Numbered from the stretch's first letter, positions 1-8,950 are shown. The stretch is DNA of 64,000 nucleotides from Helicobacter cholecystus (GCF_003364215.1 NZ_NXLU01000003.1:62001-126000), one strand, 5' to 3'. Numbers and translations are program-made. Notes: generated by a model from the letters alone, not told the origin.

Positions 1-756
1 AAACATAACAAAAAATAAAAGCAATCCTGAGGTTCTAAAAAGAACTTGAGAGGCCTTATAAGGAGCCAAATCTCCATATTCCTTTCTCATTGCAACTGAA
101 AAAGTTGAAATTGCTGGAGAGTGATTAAAAGAAAAGACTAAAACTGGTAAGGTTAACCATACAACACTGATAAACTCTTTGAGATTTGGAATATTTTTTA
201 AAGTTTCAAATTTCCAATGAGGAATAAGATAGATTGAAAAAATAAACAATACAATACAAAGAGGATAAACAAGAGCATTGCATATTTTTGTAATAATTTC
301 TTCACTCAAAGTCATCACAAACATCATGGCACTAACCAAAATCACTGAAAGCATCAAACGATTAAATTCGGTAGAAAAATCAACACTCCAACCAAGCTGA
401 TTTGTAAAAAAACTTGCAAAAGTGTTAGTGATTCCAACACCATAAGCTAAACAAATAGGATAAATTGCAAAAAAGTAAAGCACAGTAATGAGTAAGCTTA
501 TCTTACGTCCAAAATGCTCTTCTGCAGCATGAGTAATGTCTTTATCAGCTGCACTTGAAGCACAAACAAATCGACTAAGTCCTCTATGGCTAAGCCAAGT
601 CATAGGAAAAACAAGCATTGCCATAATTAAAACAGGCCAAAACCCGCCAGTACCTGCACGGATAGGTAGGAATAAAATCCCAGCACCAACAGCCGTCCCA
701 AATAAAGATAGCATCCAACGAGTATCAAATCTCGTCCAACTCATTTTTTCGTGCAT
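1..756 (-). CDS. sdaC: Serine/threonine-type amino acid permease (SdaC family), 3' end cut by window edge
   Basis: Inner-membrane amino acid/proton symporter of the HAAAP (SdaC/TdcC) family, probably importing serine; serine is a major carbon source for these bacteria. The 252 visible codons are open to the window edge. The protein starts MHEKMSWTRFDTRW, followed by the first membrane segment with the motif GTAVGAGILFLPI, typical of the family, and then the HRGLSRFV loop. Further on, SPAISTFSVAMRKEYG matches the conserved central region. The start is the ATG at 756-754, with the ribosome site AAGGAG seven bases upstream. The upstream region contains TATACT and TATTAT boxes. The family is clear; the exact substrate (serine rather than threonine) is inferred from relatives. 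Confidence 0.85.
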   Translation of the reverse strand, partial: MHEKMSWTRFDTRWMLSLFGTAVGAGILFLPIRAGTGGFWPVLIMAMLVFPMTWLSHRGLSRFVCASSAADKDITHAAEEHFGRKISLLITVLYFFAIYPICLAYGVGITNTFASFFTNQLGWSVDFSTEFNRLMLSVILVSAMMFVMTLSEEIITKICNALVYPLCIVLFIFSIYLIPHWKFETLKNIPNLKEFISVVWLTLPVLVFSFNHSPAISTFSVAMRKEYGDLAPYKASQVLFRTSGLLLFFVMF

Positions 757-851
757 AGAAAACTCCTTCTCAATGAATTTAAGTGTAAAAATACACAATA
801 ATATTCTAGTATAAAATCATTCTCTTATAAAAAAATTAAAAATTACATTCT

Positions 852-1226
852 TTAATGTTTAACGTCATAGAGCATATATTGGAATCTTTGCGCAATAATC
901 TTTGCCTTTTGCAAGATAATTTGTGCATCATCTTGATTAAAAATCTTATTCAAACACTCCTCAAATAGATTCAACCACACGCTAAATAGTTCTCTTGGAA
1001 ATGGTGGGAGTTCAATATGAGCCTTCATTGGATTACCCTGATAATCTCCCTCACCCAAAAGCATTCCCATCCAAAAATTTCCAATCTTCTTCTTATGCAC
1101 TTCCCATTCTTCATTACTTGTTCCAATTGCATGATTAAAAATTTCTCCAAGCTCTGGATTTACACGTACCTTGGCATAGAATATATCCATAAGTTCCTGA
1201 ATTTTTTCTGGGGTTATTTGTGACAT
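852..1226 (-). CDS. ctb: Group III truncated hemoglobin (Ctb-like)
   Basis: Small cytoplasmic haem protein of 124 residues, the normal size for group III truncated globins such as Campylobacter jejuni Ctb. In C. jejuni Ctb binds oxygen with high affinity and is induced by nitric oxide stress. Visible family features are the short N-terminal helix with FYAKVRVNPELGEIF, the WEVHKKKIGNFW segment, the PMKAH motif carrying the probable proximal histidine, and SVWLNLFEEC with the conserved tryptophan in helix G. The ATG follows AAAGGAG. A second globin of the Cgb type lies 3.5 kb away, so both members of the Campylobacter pair are present here. A perfect palindrome (1285-1298) lies upstream and may be its operator. 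Function in this organism is inferred. Confidence 0.88.
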   Translation of the reverse strand: MSQITPEKIQELMDIFYAKVRVNPELGEIFNHAIGTSNEEWEVHKKKIGNFWMGMLLGEGDYQGNPMKAHIELPPFPRELFSVWLNLFEECLNKIFNQDDAQIILQKAKIIAQRFQYMLYDVKH

Positions 1227-1284
1227 TTTTACTCCTTTGAATTAAAAAATTTCAAGTCTTTTAGCATACTTTGTTATTAATTTT

Positions 1285-1298
1285 TTAGAAATTTCTAA
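1285..1298. promoter_or_regulatory. 14-bp perfect palindrome upstream of ctb
   Basis: TTAGAAATTTCTAA reads the same on both strands. It has the 5-4-5 geometry (TTAGA-N4-TCTAA) of sites bound by CRP/FNR-family regulators; the published C. jejuni NssR site is TTAAC-N4-GTTAA. It overlaps the end of the adenine deaminase gene. It lies about 60-70 bases before the globin start, just upstream of a plausible -10 box (TATGCT on the minus strand, 1263-1268). Operator function is a guess. Confidence 0.35.
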
Positions 1299-2302
1299 CT
1301 TTTTGCAATATTTTTAAAATTTATAATTTGTTGTCTTAAATTTTCTTTTTCTTGTTGAGGTAAAAAAGTTGCTTGAAGTGCATTGAGGCTAAAAGTCAAC
1401 AATTCTTCCTCTCTAATTTCAAAGTTTTGTGCAATAACTTCAAAATTAGCATTAATGTATCCACCAAAATAAGAAGGATCATCAGAATTAATTGTCACAC
1501 ATAGCCCTTCTCTTAAAAGTTTGACAACATTAAGATCTTTAGGGTTTTTAAAAACTTTTAACTTAAGGTTTGAGAGTGGACAAACTGTAAGTGGAATTTG
1601 TTTTTCTCTAAGATAGGTTATAAGCTTTTCATCTTCTTCACACCTCACCCCATGATCAATCCTGTGCACACCTAATTGCAATGCTTCCCAAATATAACTA
1701 CTGTCCCCCTCTTCTCCTGCATGAGCTACAAGTAAAAATCCTTCTTTTTGTGCCTCTTTAAAAAGTTGCGTAAACTTACTTGGAGGATGACCTACTTCAG
1801 AGCTATCCAGACCAATGGCAATGATTTTATCTCTAAAAGGTAAAATCATTCTCAGTGTTTGTAAACCCTCCTCTTGGCTTAAATGACGTAAAATACAAGC
1901 AATTAAATAACTAGAAATCCCCAGCTCCTCTCTCCCCCTATTCATTGCCTCACTTATTCCATCAATTACATCTGCAAGTTCAATGCCTCTTACACTATGA
2001 GTCTGTGGATCAAAAAAGATTTCAGTGTGAATAACATTATTTTCTTTACATTTAAGCAAATATGCCCAAGTGAGATCAAAAAAATCCTGCTTATTTACAA
2101 GCACAGATGCACCAGTATAATAAAGATCAAGAAAAGATTGGAGATTATGAAAATCATACATCTTTTTAATCTCTTCTACATTTGCATAAGGAATGGGAAT
2201 ATTGTTTTTCCTTGAGAGAGCAAACATCATTTCAGGTTCAAGTGTGCCTTCAATGTGTAGGTGAAGTTCAATTTTGGGAAGTTTGTGAATCAGTGTTTTC
2301 AT
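1295..2302 (-). CDS. Adenine deaminase (adenosine deaminase family, type 2)
   Basis: Purine salvage enzyme of the metal-dependent adenosine/adenine deaminase family, 335 residues, cytoplasmic. Metal and catalytic motifs are intact and in order: [11 protein letters not shown] near residue 14, HAGEEG near 197, HRIDHG near 217 and [11 protein letters not shown] near 273. The [10 protein letters not shown] form, followed by a one-residue step to NANFE, is typical of bacterial adenine deaminases rather than of true adenosine deaminases. I therefore prefer adenine to hypoxanthine as the reaction, with adenosine deaminase the alternative. The start is an ATG after an A-rich leader containing AAGGATAGGT. 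It is the gene upstream of ctb on the same strand, with a 68-base gap. Confidence 0.82.
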   Translation of the reverse strand: MKTLIHKLPKIELHLHIEGTLEPEMMFALSRKNNIPIPYANVEEIKKMYDFHNLQSFLDLYYTGASVLVNKQDFFDLTWAYLLKCKENNVIHTEIFFDPQTHSVRGIELADVIDGISEAMNRGREELGISSYLIACILRHLSQEEGLQTLRMILPFRDKIIAIGLDSSEVGHPPSKFTQLFKEAQKEGFLLVAHAGEEGDSSYIWEALQLGVHRIDHGVRCEEDEKLITYLREKQIPLTVCPLSNLKLKVFKNPKDLNVVKLLREGLCVTINSDDPSYFGGYINANFEVIAQNFEIREEELLTFSLNALQATFLPQQEKENLRQQIINFKNIAKS

Positions 2303-2391
2303 TACCTATCCTTGCAAAAAATAAAGGAATTATTACAAGTTTTTAGGCATGTTTGAAAGAAGGTGTGATAAAATCATAGTTTTTTATGTAT

Positions 2392-2479
2392 AGACAGGTG
2401 TCCGAGTGGTTGAAGGAGCACGCCTGGAACGCGTGTAAGGTGCAAGCCTTCGAGGGTTCGAATCCCTTCCTGTCTGCCA
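2392..2479 (+). tRNA. tRNA-Ser(GGA)
   Basis: An 88-base cloverleaf can be drawn by eye. The acceptor strands are AGACAGG and CCTGTCT, with discriminator G and an encoded CCA at 2477-2479. The anticodon arm CACGC-CTGGAAC-GCGTG gives anticodon GGA, reading UCC and UCU. A long class II variable arm (around TAAGGTGCAAGCCTTC) and the T-loop GGTTCGAATCC are present. The long variable arm and G73 are both serine identity features. Confidence 0.96.
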
Positions 2480-2662
2480 TTGAATTCTTAAAAATTATTC
2501 TTTTAATGCAAATTCTTAAATATAAGAGCAAAAACTCACCCATCACTATTTAATCTTAATATTTTATATCTCTGTAATTTATTTCATCCTCAATCACCTC
2601 ATCTTTTCCTGTATCTCAATACTTACAGATGATATGCATCATAGAAAATCCTTGTTTTAAAG

Positions 2663-2668
2663 TATAAT
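2663..2668 (+). promoter_or_regulatory. -10 box (TATAAT) for aspartate aminotransferase gene
   Basis: Consensus TATAAT about 30 bases before the ATG at 2698. Initiation would fall near 2675 and leave a short leader holding the ribosome site AAAGGA. No clear -35 is seen, as is usual for sigma80 promoters of this group. Confidence 0.5.
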
Positions 2669-2697
2669 CTCCTCTACTCTAGTTAAAAAGGATAATC

Positions 2698-3870
2698 ATG
2701 CAATACTCTAAGAAAATTCTCGCACTTGAAGAATCCAATACACTTGCAATCAGTGCTCTAGCCCAAAACCTTAAAAAAGAGGGTAAAGAGATTATCAATC
2801 TCTCTGCAGGAGAGCCTGACTTTGACACCCCCCAAGCCATTAAAGATGCAGCAATTAAGGCAATTCATGCAGGGTTTAGCAAATACACTTCTGTAAGTGG
2901 AATGTCTGAGTTGAGAAATGCAATAAGTGCCAAGCTTCTTAGAGATAATGCTCTCTCTTATACACCTAATGAAATTATTGTAAGCAATGGTGCAAAGCAT
3001 TCGCTTTTTAACGCCTTTGGTGCAATTCTTGATGCAGGTGATGAGGTCATTATCCCCTCTCCTTATTGGGTGAGCTATCCTGAGATTGCAAAATACAATC
3101 AAGCTATACCCATTTTTTTGCCAACTACACAAGAAAATAATTTTAAAATCACCCCCGAACAACTTCGTTCTGTCCTTACTTCACGCACAAAGCTTCTTGT
3201 GCTCAATTCTCCCAATAACCCTACAGGCTCACTTTATAGCAAAAATGAACTCATTGCATTAGCAGAGGTGCTTAAAGGAAGTAATGTTTGGGTGATTAGT
3301 GATGAGATTTATGAAAAACTCACCTATAGTGGTGACTTTGTTTCTCTCGCTTCACTTTCAGAGGATTTATTACAACGCACAATTACAATTAATGGTTTAA
3401 GTAAATCTAGTGCAATGACAGGCTGGAGAATGGGATATCTTGCGAGTAAAGACAAGACCCTTATTAAAGCCATAGATAATCTTCAGGGCAATAGCACAAG
3501 CAATATTAACTCTTTCACTCAAGTCGCCTCCATTACTGCCCTCTCTGCTTCTATGGAATCAGAAATTTGCATTATGAGAGAAAAATTTAAAGAAAGGAGA
3601 GACTTTGCTTTTGCTCAATGTTCCCATATTCCCACTCTTAGTCTCAATCTCCCCAGCGGAGCATTCTATCTCTTTATCAATATTCAAGCACAAAAACGCT
3701 TCAATGGAGATAGTATGAAATTTTGTAAAGCTCTTTTACAGGAGCAAGGTGTAGCACTTGTCCCAGGTGTGGCATTTGGTGCAGATGGATTTGTAAGAAT
3801 GAGTTTTGCCACCTCAATTCAAACTCTAGAAAAAGGATTTGAGAAAATTGCTAAGTTTGTAATGCAATAA
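2698..3870 (+). CDS. aspC: Aspartate aminotransferase (class I, subgroup Ib)
   Basis: PLP-dependent cytoplasmic transaminase converting aspartate and 2-oxoglutarate to oxaloacetate and glutamate. The 390 residues are full length for the AspB/AatA subgroup. Visible landmarks are the N-terminal LSAGEPDFDTP substrate loop, YTSVSGMSELR, the cofactor-contact segment SNGAKHSLFNAF, NSPNNPTGS, VISDEIYEKL with the pyridine-nitrogen-binding aspartate, and the Schiff-base lysine in NGLSKSSAMTGWRMGY. The C-terminal VRMSFATS carries the arginine that binds the substrate carboxylate. The ATG follows AAAAGGATAATC, so the start is well supported. It stands alone: the tRNA is 218 bases upstream and a gene-free stretch follows. 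Confidence 0.93.
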   Translation: MQYSKKILALEESNTLAISALAQNLKKEGKEIINLSAGEPDFDTPQAIKDAAIKAIHAGFSKYTSVSGMSELRNAISAKLLRDNALSYTPNEIIVSNGAKHSLFNAFGAILDAGDEVIIPSPYWVSYPEIAKYNQAIPIFLPTTQENNFKITPEQLRSVLTSRTKLLVLNSPNNPTGSLYSKNELIALAEVLKGSNVWVISDEIYEKLTYSGDFVSLASLSEDLLQRTITINGLSKSSAMTGWRMGYLASKDKTLIKAIDNLQGNSTSNINSFTQVASITALSASMESEICIMREKFKERRDFAFAQCSHIPTLSLNLPSGAFYLFINIQAQKRFNGDSMKFCKALLQEQGVALVPGVAFGADGFVRMSFATSIQTLEKGFEKIAKFVMQ

Positions 3871-4283
3871 GGTTTTCTATTTAGCAATTGAATGGATTCT
3901 TTAAGCATTTCCCATGATTTGATTATATATGCATTAAGGGAAGGATAGAATGGGGTCATTATCTAGTATCCTCCTCTCCTCTTGCATCTTTTAAAATAGA
4001 AATAAACTTTTTATATGAGCCAATATCTTTTGCTTCTATCATTTAGACCTTTTATTATTTATATTAAAAATCTTAGAATACTTCAGTATATCCCTCCTAA
4101 ACATAAACAACAAACTCAAAAAAAGAAAGATGGATTCCCTTTGTGATTAGTCCCTACATCTTGTCTCAAAGATATAGATATTAGAAATACGCTTTAAAGT
4201 GCTTGATTGTAGATGTTTACTAAATTCTTTCAATCTTTTCAGGCTAAAATTATATTTATAATTTTCTTAAATTGGAGGATTTT
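3871..4283. other. Gene-free stretch between aspC and a small membrane-protein gene
   Basis: About 410 bases with no convincing reading frame on either strand. It is very AT-rich. The only structured element is the palindrome at 4246-4265, listed separately. I could not find a clear terminator for the aminotransferase gene; GGATA and TATCC arms near 3950-3980 are too weak to call. Confidence 0.6.
4246..4265. promoter_or_regulatory. 20-bp AT palindrome overlapping promoter of the membrane-protein gene
   Basis: AAAATTATA-TT-TATAATTTT is a perfect inverted repeat of 9-bp arms, ending 18 bases before the ATG at 4284. TATATT and TATAAT inside it can serve as -10 boxes. It could be an operator or simply AT-rich promoter DNA. 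Confidence 0.3.
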
Positions 4284-4712
4284 ATGACTTCTATATATTT
4301 TATTGCATTGATCATACATTTACTGAGTGCCATTTTCTTTGTAGGGTATTTTTTACTTGAAATATTTGTACTTAAAGCCCTTTATTCAAAAATTTCGACT
4401 GAACAAAAAAGCATCTTAGGACAACGAAAAGTAAAAATGATTTTTATCTCATTGTTTTTACTTTTTGGAAGTGGTGGGATAATGGCAACACAATATCTTG
4501 GAAATGGAATGGGATTTTTTGCAAATACCCCTCAAAGCATTCTCTCACTCAAAATTATTCTAAGTCTTATACTCTTGGCATTAGTGTTATATTGGTATTT
4601 TATTGTAAAAATTTTGCAAAGACCTTTACCACTTAAAAAACTTATGCATCCTCTTAGTTTAATCTTACTTCTTTTAATTGTAATTCTTTCAAAAGTAATG
4701 TTTTATGTTTGA
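4284..4712 (+). CDS. Small four-helix inner-membrane protein, possibly CopD/HemJ-like
   Basis: A 142-residue very hydrophobic protein with four predicted membrane helices: roughly residues 3-30, 49-68, 83-108 and 118-141. Histidines sit in the first helix (IALIIHLLSAIFF) and before the last (KLMHPLSLI). That arrangement is seen in haem-binding CopD-like and HemJ-like proteins, but the similarity is too weak to assign a function. The ATG at 4284 is preceded by GGAGG with five bases of spacing, which settles the start against a TTG twelve bases upstream. It is convergent with the Cgb-type globin gene, 36 bases away. Its proximity to two globins is suggestive only. Confidence 0.7.
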   Translation: MTSIYFIALIIHLLSAIFFVGYFLLEIFVLKALYSKISTEQKSILGQRKVKMIFISLFLLFGSGGIMATQYLGNGMGFFANTPQSILSLKIILSLILLALVLYWYFIVKILQRPLPLKKLMHPLSLILLLLIVILSKVMFYV

Positions 4713-4748
4713 TTTTCACCCCCTCTTTTTTGTAAAGGATGGGGAAAA

Positions 4749-5177
4749 TTAAGCTTTTTGATAGAGCTCTTCTTCTATTTGGATATAAAATTTTGCAAGC
4801 TCATCGTAAGCTTTCTCCCACGCATTAATCACTTCATCATCTACATTTAACACAGTTTTAACTGCTTTCAATAGGCACTCTCCTACAATGGGATAATGCT
4901 CAGGCTTTACCTGGGATTTAACATGAGTTACTCCAATTTTACTTACAAATGCTCTCATATTTTCCATATTATCAATATTGATTGCAGCATTCCAAACTGC
5001 ATTTGCTAAAGCCTTGGGTTGGGATCCATCTTTTTGTTTATTCATATCAAACATTGACTTAACCTCTGGATACCGCTCAAACATATCACGATAAAACTCT
5101 TTTGTAATCTCCTCACCTCTTTCACGTAAAATTGGTGCGGTTGATTTAACAATTTCAATAGTTTTTTGATCTAACAT
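4749..5177 (-). CDS. cgb: Single-domain hemoglobin (Cgb/Vgb type)
   Basis: Single-domain globin of 142 residues related to Campylobacter jejuni Cgb and Vitreoscilla hemoglobin, without the reductase domain of flavohemoglobins. In C. jejuni Cgb detoxifies nitric oxide. Conserved residues are visible: FYRDMFERYPEVKSMFD with the B10 tyrosine, the SQPKALANAV helix with the E7 glutamine, and THVKSQVKPEHYPIVGE with the proximal and supporting histidines. The ATG follows AAGGAG. It lies 80 bases downstream of nadC on the same strand, so read-through from that operon is possible. No NssR-type TTAAC-N4-GTTAA site was found upstream; only a TTAGAATTC half site resembling the ctb palindrome is present. 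Confidence 0.92.
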   Translation of the reverse strand: MLDQKTIEIVKSTAPILRERGEEITKEFYRDMFERYPEVKSMFDMNKQKDGSQPKALANAVWNAAINIDNMENMRAFVSKIGVTHVKSQVKPEHYPIVGECLLKAVKTVLNVDDEVINAWEKAYDELAKFYIQIEEELYQKA

Positions 5178-5257
5178 CGATTCTCCTTATTTGTAAAAAA
5201 TACGCTGGAATTCTAATTTGGTTTTTTGTTACTTTTATTGAAATTTTTATTAAAATT

Positions 5258-6070
5258 TTATATTTTCATACTCATATCTATCCAAGTAGCTTGATGGATT
5301 AAGCTCCCACTTGAAATAGCATCTACCCCACTTTTAGCATATTCAATAAGATTTTCAAGTGTAATATTTCCACTAGCTTCAAGAAGAATATGGGGATAAT
5401 TCGCATTGCGTAAAGCAACTACTTGAGCAATTAAAGAAGGAGTCATATTGTCACACATTACAATATCTGCCCCACTCTCAAATGCTCTCTGACATTCCTT
5501 AATACTCCCACATTCCACTTCAATCTTACAAGTAAAAGGGAGTTTCTTTCTTGCTTGAAGAATAAAACTTTTGAGTTCATCAATATGGGCCAAATGCGTA
5601 TCTTTAAGCATTAATGCATCATCAAGACCAAAGCGATGATTATGTCCTCCACCATTTCGCACAGAATATTTTTCAAATTCCCTAAGCAATGGACGCGTTT
5701 TACGGGTATCAAGAAGTTTTAGAGGCAAATCCCCCAAGGCTTTAACATAATTATAAGTATGTGTAGCAATTCCACTGCTATGCTGTAGTATATTTAATGC
5801 TGTGCGCTCAATTTTTAAAATTTCAATATAACTTCCTTCAATTTCTGCTAATACTTCACCTTTATTAAAATACTCACAATCTTTTTTATAAAGTTTAAGT
5901 TGAAGTGCGCTTAGCTTGCATAAGGCTTGAAGATAGAGTGCACCTGAAAAGATTCCCTCTTCCTTAGCAATAACCCTAGCCTTTGTTTCCCTATCTTGCG
6001 CCACTCTCTCAAAAAGATCTCCTCTTCCTAAATCCTCTTTAAGAACTTCTTGAACAAAAGAGGCAATCAC
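5258..6070 (-). CDS. nadC: Nicotinate-nucleotide pyrophosphorylase (quinolinate phosphoribosyltransferase)
   Basis: Converts quinolinate and PRPP to nicotinate mononucleotide, CO2 and pyrophosphate in de novo NAD synthesis. The 270 residues are normal length. Motifs include EDLGRGDLF at the N-terminus, [16 protein letters not shown], the active-site segment [33 protein letters not shown], and the C-terminal [12 protein letters not shown] barrel strand. The start overlaps the end of nadA by four bases (ATGA), so the two are translationally coupled. It is the last gene of the minus-strand operon that begins with the MFS transporter; the order nadC-nadA-psd is conserved in H. pylori. Confidence 0.96.
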   Translation of the reverse strand: MIASFVQEVLKEDLGRGDLFERVAQDRETKARVIAKEEGIFSGALYLQALCKLSALQLKLYKKDCEYFNKGEVLAEIEGSYIEILKIERTALNILQHSSGIATHTYNYVKALGDLPLKLLDTRKTRPLLREFEKYSVRNGGGHNHRFGLDDALMLKDTHLAHIDELKSFILQARKKLPFTCKIEVECGSIKECQRAFESGADIVMCDNMTPSLIAQVVALRNANYPHILLEASGNITLENLIEYAKSGVDAISSGSLIHQATWIDMSMKI

Positions 6071-7071
6071 TTAGAAAGCTCCATCATTTTCTCAAGAGCT
6101 TTTCTTGCAAGAGCAGAAGTATGTTCATCAAGCTTGATTTCATTATAAGGTTCATTTCTCTCATATGCTTCTAATACCTTAACAATATCATCAAGTGTAG
6201 TTTCATTCATTGTAGGACATTCTGGCTTAGTGGAAGAGAGAACATAAGTATAATTTACTCCATCAACAGGTTTTCTTAGACGATTAACAAGATTAAACTC
6301 TGTTCCCACTGCTACTCTTTGGGTAGGCTCTAGAGAATTGACATATTTAATAATTTGACTTGTTGAACCTACAAAATCTGATTTTGCAACCACTTCTGGA
6401 GGACATTCAGGATGTGTAACAATCAAAATATCTGGAAATTTATTACGATAAAACTCAATATCTTCTACACTAAAAAGCTGATGCACCGAACAAAAACCAT
6501 CATAACAAATTATCTCAGCATTCAGTACCTCTTGCTTACTTGAAATACCCAAAACAGCTGAAGGGATATGATGATATTGTGCAAGATTAAGTCCCAAACA
6601 TCGATCAGGTAAGAAAAAAATTTTTTTATTCTGAGATTTGGCATAGTCAAAAATTTTACTAGCATTTGCACTTGTGCAAACAACTCCCCCCATTTCTCCC
6701 ACCTTGGCTTTAACTTCTGCATTGGAATTAATATAGGTCATGGGAAAAATATCTTCACGCCTTATTCCATAACTTTCCATAAGCTCAATACTCTTGTCAT
6801 AATAAGAGCTATCAATCATTCTTGCCATAGAGCAACATGCTAAACGTGGCATAATCACTCGTTTTTGAGGAGCAAGGATTTTTACACTCTGTCCCATAAA
6901 TCCAACACCACAAAATACCACGAGCTTCCGTGGGCTTGCACTTGCATTTCTAGCTAACTCTAAACTATCTCCAGTTAAATCAGCAACCTCAACAATCTCA
7001 TCTCTTTGGTAATAATGTGCTACAAGCAATGCATCATTTGCATCCAATAACTCCTGAATTCTTTTCTTCAT
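6067..7071 (-). CDS. nadA: Quinolinate synthase
   Basis: [4Fe-4S] enzyme condensing iminoaspartate with dihydroxyacetone phosphate to quinolinate, the step before NadC. The 334 residues form the usual three-fold repeat. Cluster-ligand cysteines are visible in [13 protein letters not shown], in [10 protein letters not shown] and in [12 protein letters not shown]. Substrate motifs include [24 protein letters not shown] and HPECPPEVV. The ATG follows GGGAGGTAAAA. It is 12 bases downstream of psd and overlaps nadC. I did not see nadB in this window, so iminoaspartate must come from elsewhere. Confidence 0.96.
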   Translation of the reverse strand: MKKRIQELLDANDALLVAHYYQRDEIVEVADLTGDSLELARNASASPRKLVVFCGVGFMGQSVKILAPQKRVIMPRLACCSMARMIDSSYYDKSIELMESYGIRREDIFPMTYINSNAEVKAKVGEMGGVVCTSANASKIFDYAKSQNKKIFFLPDRCLGLNLAQYHHIPSAVLGISSKQEVLNAEIICYDGFCSVHQLFSVEDIEFYRNKFPDILIVTHPECPPEVVAKSDFVGSTSQIIKYVNSLEPTQRVAVGTEFNLVNRLRKPVDGVNYTYVLSSTKPECPTMNETTLDDIVKVLEAYERNEPYNEIKLDEHTSALARKALEKMMELSK

Positions 7072-7083
7072 TTTTACCTCCCT

Positions 7084-7872
7084 TTAATCAGTAAATTCTC
7101 CCACACTCTCTCCAAATCTTACCTTCTCACCCACATGAGCAAAAGGAGTATAATCCTTTTGGAAAACAAGAATTGTTGATCCCATTTTAAACATTCCCAC
7201 CTCCTCACCTTTTGCAATAAAAATAGGTTCTGAATATGTATAAGAGGTGCTGATATTAGCCTGTGTATTTGTTTGCACTCTTGGCTCAAAATTCACAACC
7301 ATTTGCCCAACATTCAATGCCCCTACAGCCACATAATACACCCTATTTCTTTTATTGTCTCTTGCAATAATGACCACCCGCTCATTGCGGATGAATAAAT
7401 TATGATTTTTTAGAAGTGAGGGGCGATTGACTGCAAGAAGTTCTCCTGCAAAATATCTCACCTCCTCTATCCACATATCACAATGCGCATGATAACGATG
7501 ATAATCCCTTGGAGAAAGATAATAATTTGTATAAAAATACTCATTCTCTAGTGCTTCTCCTAAAAGCTCACTGACACAATATATCATTCCCTTAATCTGC
7601 AAAGCTGTATTATTTTGTACAAAACCTTGTTCCATAATAAGCGAATCGCAAGGAGAAATAATGGTTTTAGGACTTTTATCAAATTGACGCTCTACTTTTA
7701 ATTCACGTGTAAAAAGTGCATTGAGTGTAGGGTAACTCTCAATGTTTTCAAATTCACTTAAATCAATATTAAAAATCTTTACATAGACAGAATTAATAAT
7801 TTTTTGAATCTTGGGTGAAAAAGAATGAGAGGCAAATTTCCCAAAATATCTTGAAATCCTATTACTTAGCAT
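7084..7872 (-). CDS. psd: Phosphatidylserine decarboxylase
   Basis: Membrane-associated pyruvoyl enzyme making phosphatidylethanolamine. The 262 residues match the short bacterial type I form. The C-terminal self-cleavage motif is MGST (in MFKMGSTILVF) in place of the common LGST; the serine that becomes the pyruvoyl group is present. Other motifs are NALFTREL, SPCDSLIMEQG and the YLSPRDYHRYHAHCD core with its catalytic histidines. The start ATG overlaps the stop codon of the upstream coiled-coil gene by one base (TAATG), which indicates coupled translation. Confidence 0.95.
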   Translation of the reverse strand: MLSNRISRYFGKFASHSFSPKIQKIINSVYVKIFNIDLSEFENIESYPTLNALFTRELKVERQFDKSPKTIISPCDSLIMEQGFVQNNTALQIKGMIYCVSELLGEALENEYFYTNYYLSPRDYHRYHAHCDMWIEEVRYFAGELLAVNRPSLLKNHNLFIRNERVVIIARDNKRNRVYYVAVGALNVGQMVVNFEPRVQTNTQANISTSYTYSEPIFIAKGEEVGMFKMGSTILVFQKDYTPFAHVGEKVRFGESVGEFTD

Positions 7873-8408
7873 TAATTTCCTTTATACGCGATATTTGAAA
7901 GTTGCAAAAATAATTCAATTTCTCCTTTAGGGATAGAAAGCTCCTTTGAAATTTCATCTACACTTTTACCTTCTTGTAGAAGTGTAGAAATTTTTTTCTC
8001 ATCAACACCTGTTGCATTGCTAGAGAAAAACTCTAAATCCCTGATTTTTCCATCTAGACTATTAAGATTATCTGTAGCAAGACGAATTTCATCATTAACA
8101 CGTTGTTCTATATTTTCTAAATGCTCAAAAGTTTGAGAGAGAGAGTGAGCAATCATATCCCTTGCTTGAGTTTCAACTTGATTTTGAATCTCTAGCACCC
8201 TCTCTTCTTGCTCCCCCTCAACACGTTTAATGTATTTTTGAATTTTATAAATTTCATCATGCAAACTATCAATCGCAATTTCAAATTTATCAAGTCTTCT
8301 TGTAGATTCCAAATCTTTAAGATAAGTAAAAAGCAAAATCAAAAATGAAGCAAGACCTACAAAACCACTTAACACTAAGCTCAAATTTTGCTCAATCCAA
8401 ATTCCCAT
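7872..8408 (-). CDS. Membrane-anchored coiled-coil protein (HP1358-like; C-terminal DUF2802-like helix-turn-helix)
   Basis: A 178-residue protein of unknown function. Residues 9-28 form one membrane helix. Residues 35-130 are charged, predicted coiled coil (SLHDEIYKIQKYIKRVEGEQ and onward). The C-terminal 40 residues (LLQEGKSVDEISKELSIPKG) look like the short helix-turn-helix end of DUF2802-type proteins. Its place between psd and the PilZ-like gene corresponds to H. pylori HP1358. One-base start/stop overlaps on both sides show it is translated with the operon. A role in the cell envelope is a guess from the topology and neighbours. Confidence 0.8.
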   Translation of the reverse strand: MGIWIEQNLSLVLSGFVGLASFLILLFTYLKDLESTRRLDKFEIAIDSLHDEIYKIQKYIKRVEGEQEERVLEIQNQVETQARDMIAHSLSQTFEHLENIEQRVNDEIRLATDNLNSLDGKIRDLEFFSSNATGVDEKKISTLLQEGKSVDEISKELSIPKGEIELFLQLSNIAYKGN

Positions 8409-8950
8409 TACTCTACCTCTCTTTTACTTCTAATCTCCATTCTCTCGCACTCAACAACATAAGCATCATAACTGTGATTATGAGATTGTCCAATTTTAGT
8501 AATCTTTGCAACAGATGGAGTAAGCATTACAAAAAAAAGAGGAATGATTTTGGTCGGGAAAACTGGCAATTCACATCGGGCATAATAAAGCCCACCCTCC
8601 TGCAATTCCTCCTCAAAACATAAAACACTATGACCAATGCTATGGGTTTTAAGTGAAAGCTCCAAAGGAATATAGGGGCTTTCTTTAATGCTGAGTTTTT
8701 GCTCTAAACGCTCAAGCTTTTTATACATTTCCACAAGTAACTCAAGCATTACTTCATCTCCTTCATAATCCCTCCCCTTGGAGAGTTTAAGCCACTTCTC
8801 AATCCCACTTTCTTCAATCTGATTGAGAGCAATATACTCTTGTAAAAACTTTCCCCCAATCTCTTGCACTTCTTGTGCTTGTATATCCAATACACATCTT
8901 GCAATTCTAGTTTCTAAACCTAAGCTATGACATATATGCAAAAAATCCAT
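8408..8950 (-). CDS. Conserved hypothetical protein, divergent PilZ-like C-terminus
   Basis: A cytoplasmic protein of 180 residues with no signal or membrane segment, matching the position of H. pylori HP1359. The N-terminal half is helical (GKFLQEYIALNQIEESGIEK). The C-terminal half, from KTHSIGHSVLCFEEELQEGG to AYVVECERMEIRS, has the strand-turn pattern of a PilZ domain. The RxxxR and DxSxxG motifs that bind cyclic-di-GMP are not evident, so the similarity is only structural. The ATG at 8950-8948 has GGAG six bases upstream and overlaps the mqnP stop; a GTG three bases earlier is less well placed. Confidence 0.7.
   Translation of the reverse strand: MDFLHICHSLGLETRIARCVLDIQAQEVQEIGGKFLQEYIALNQIEESGIEKWLKLSKGRDYEGDEVMLELLVEMYKKLERLEQKLSIKESPYIPLELSLKTHSIGHSVLCFEEELQEGGLYYARCELPVFPTKIIPLFFVMLTPSVAKITKIGQSHNHSYDAYVVECERMEIRSKREVE

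Noticed and set aside
2343-2546. Minus-strand 67-codon frame containing GFEPSKACTLHA
   Set aside because: It is the translation of the reverse strand of tRNA-Ser(GGA), a well-known false protein.
4713-4748. Terminator between the small membrane protein and cgb genes
   Set aside because: TTTTC-A-CCCC and GGGGAAAA pair only with a bulge and an 18-base loop; too weak to list as a feature.
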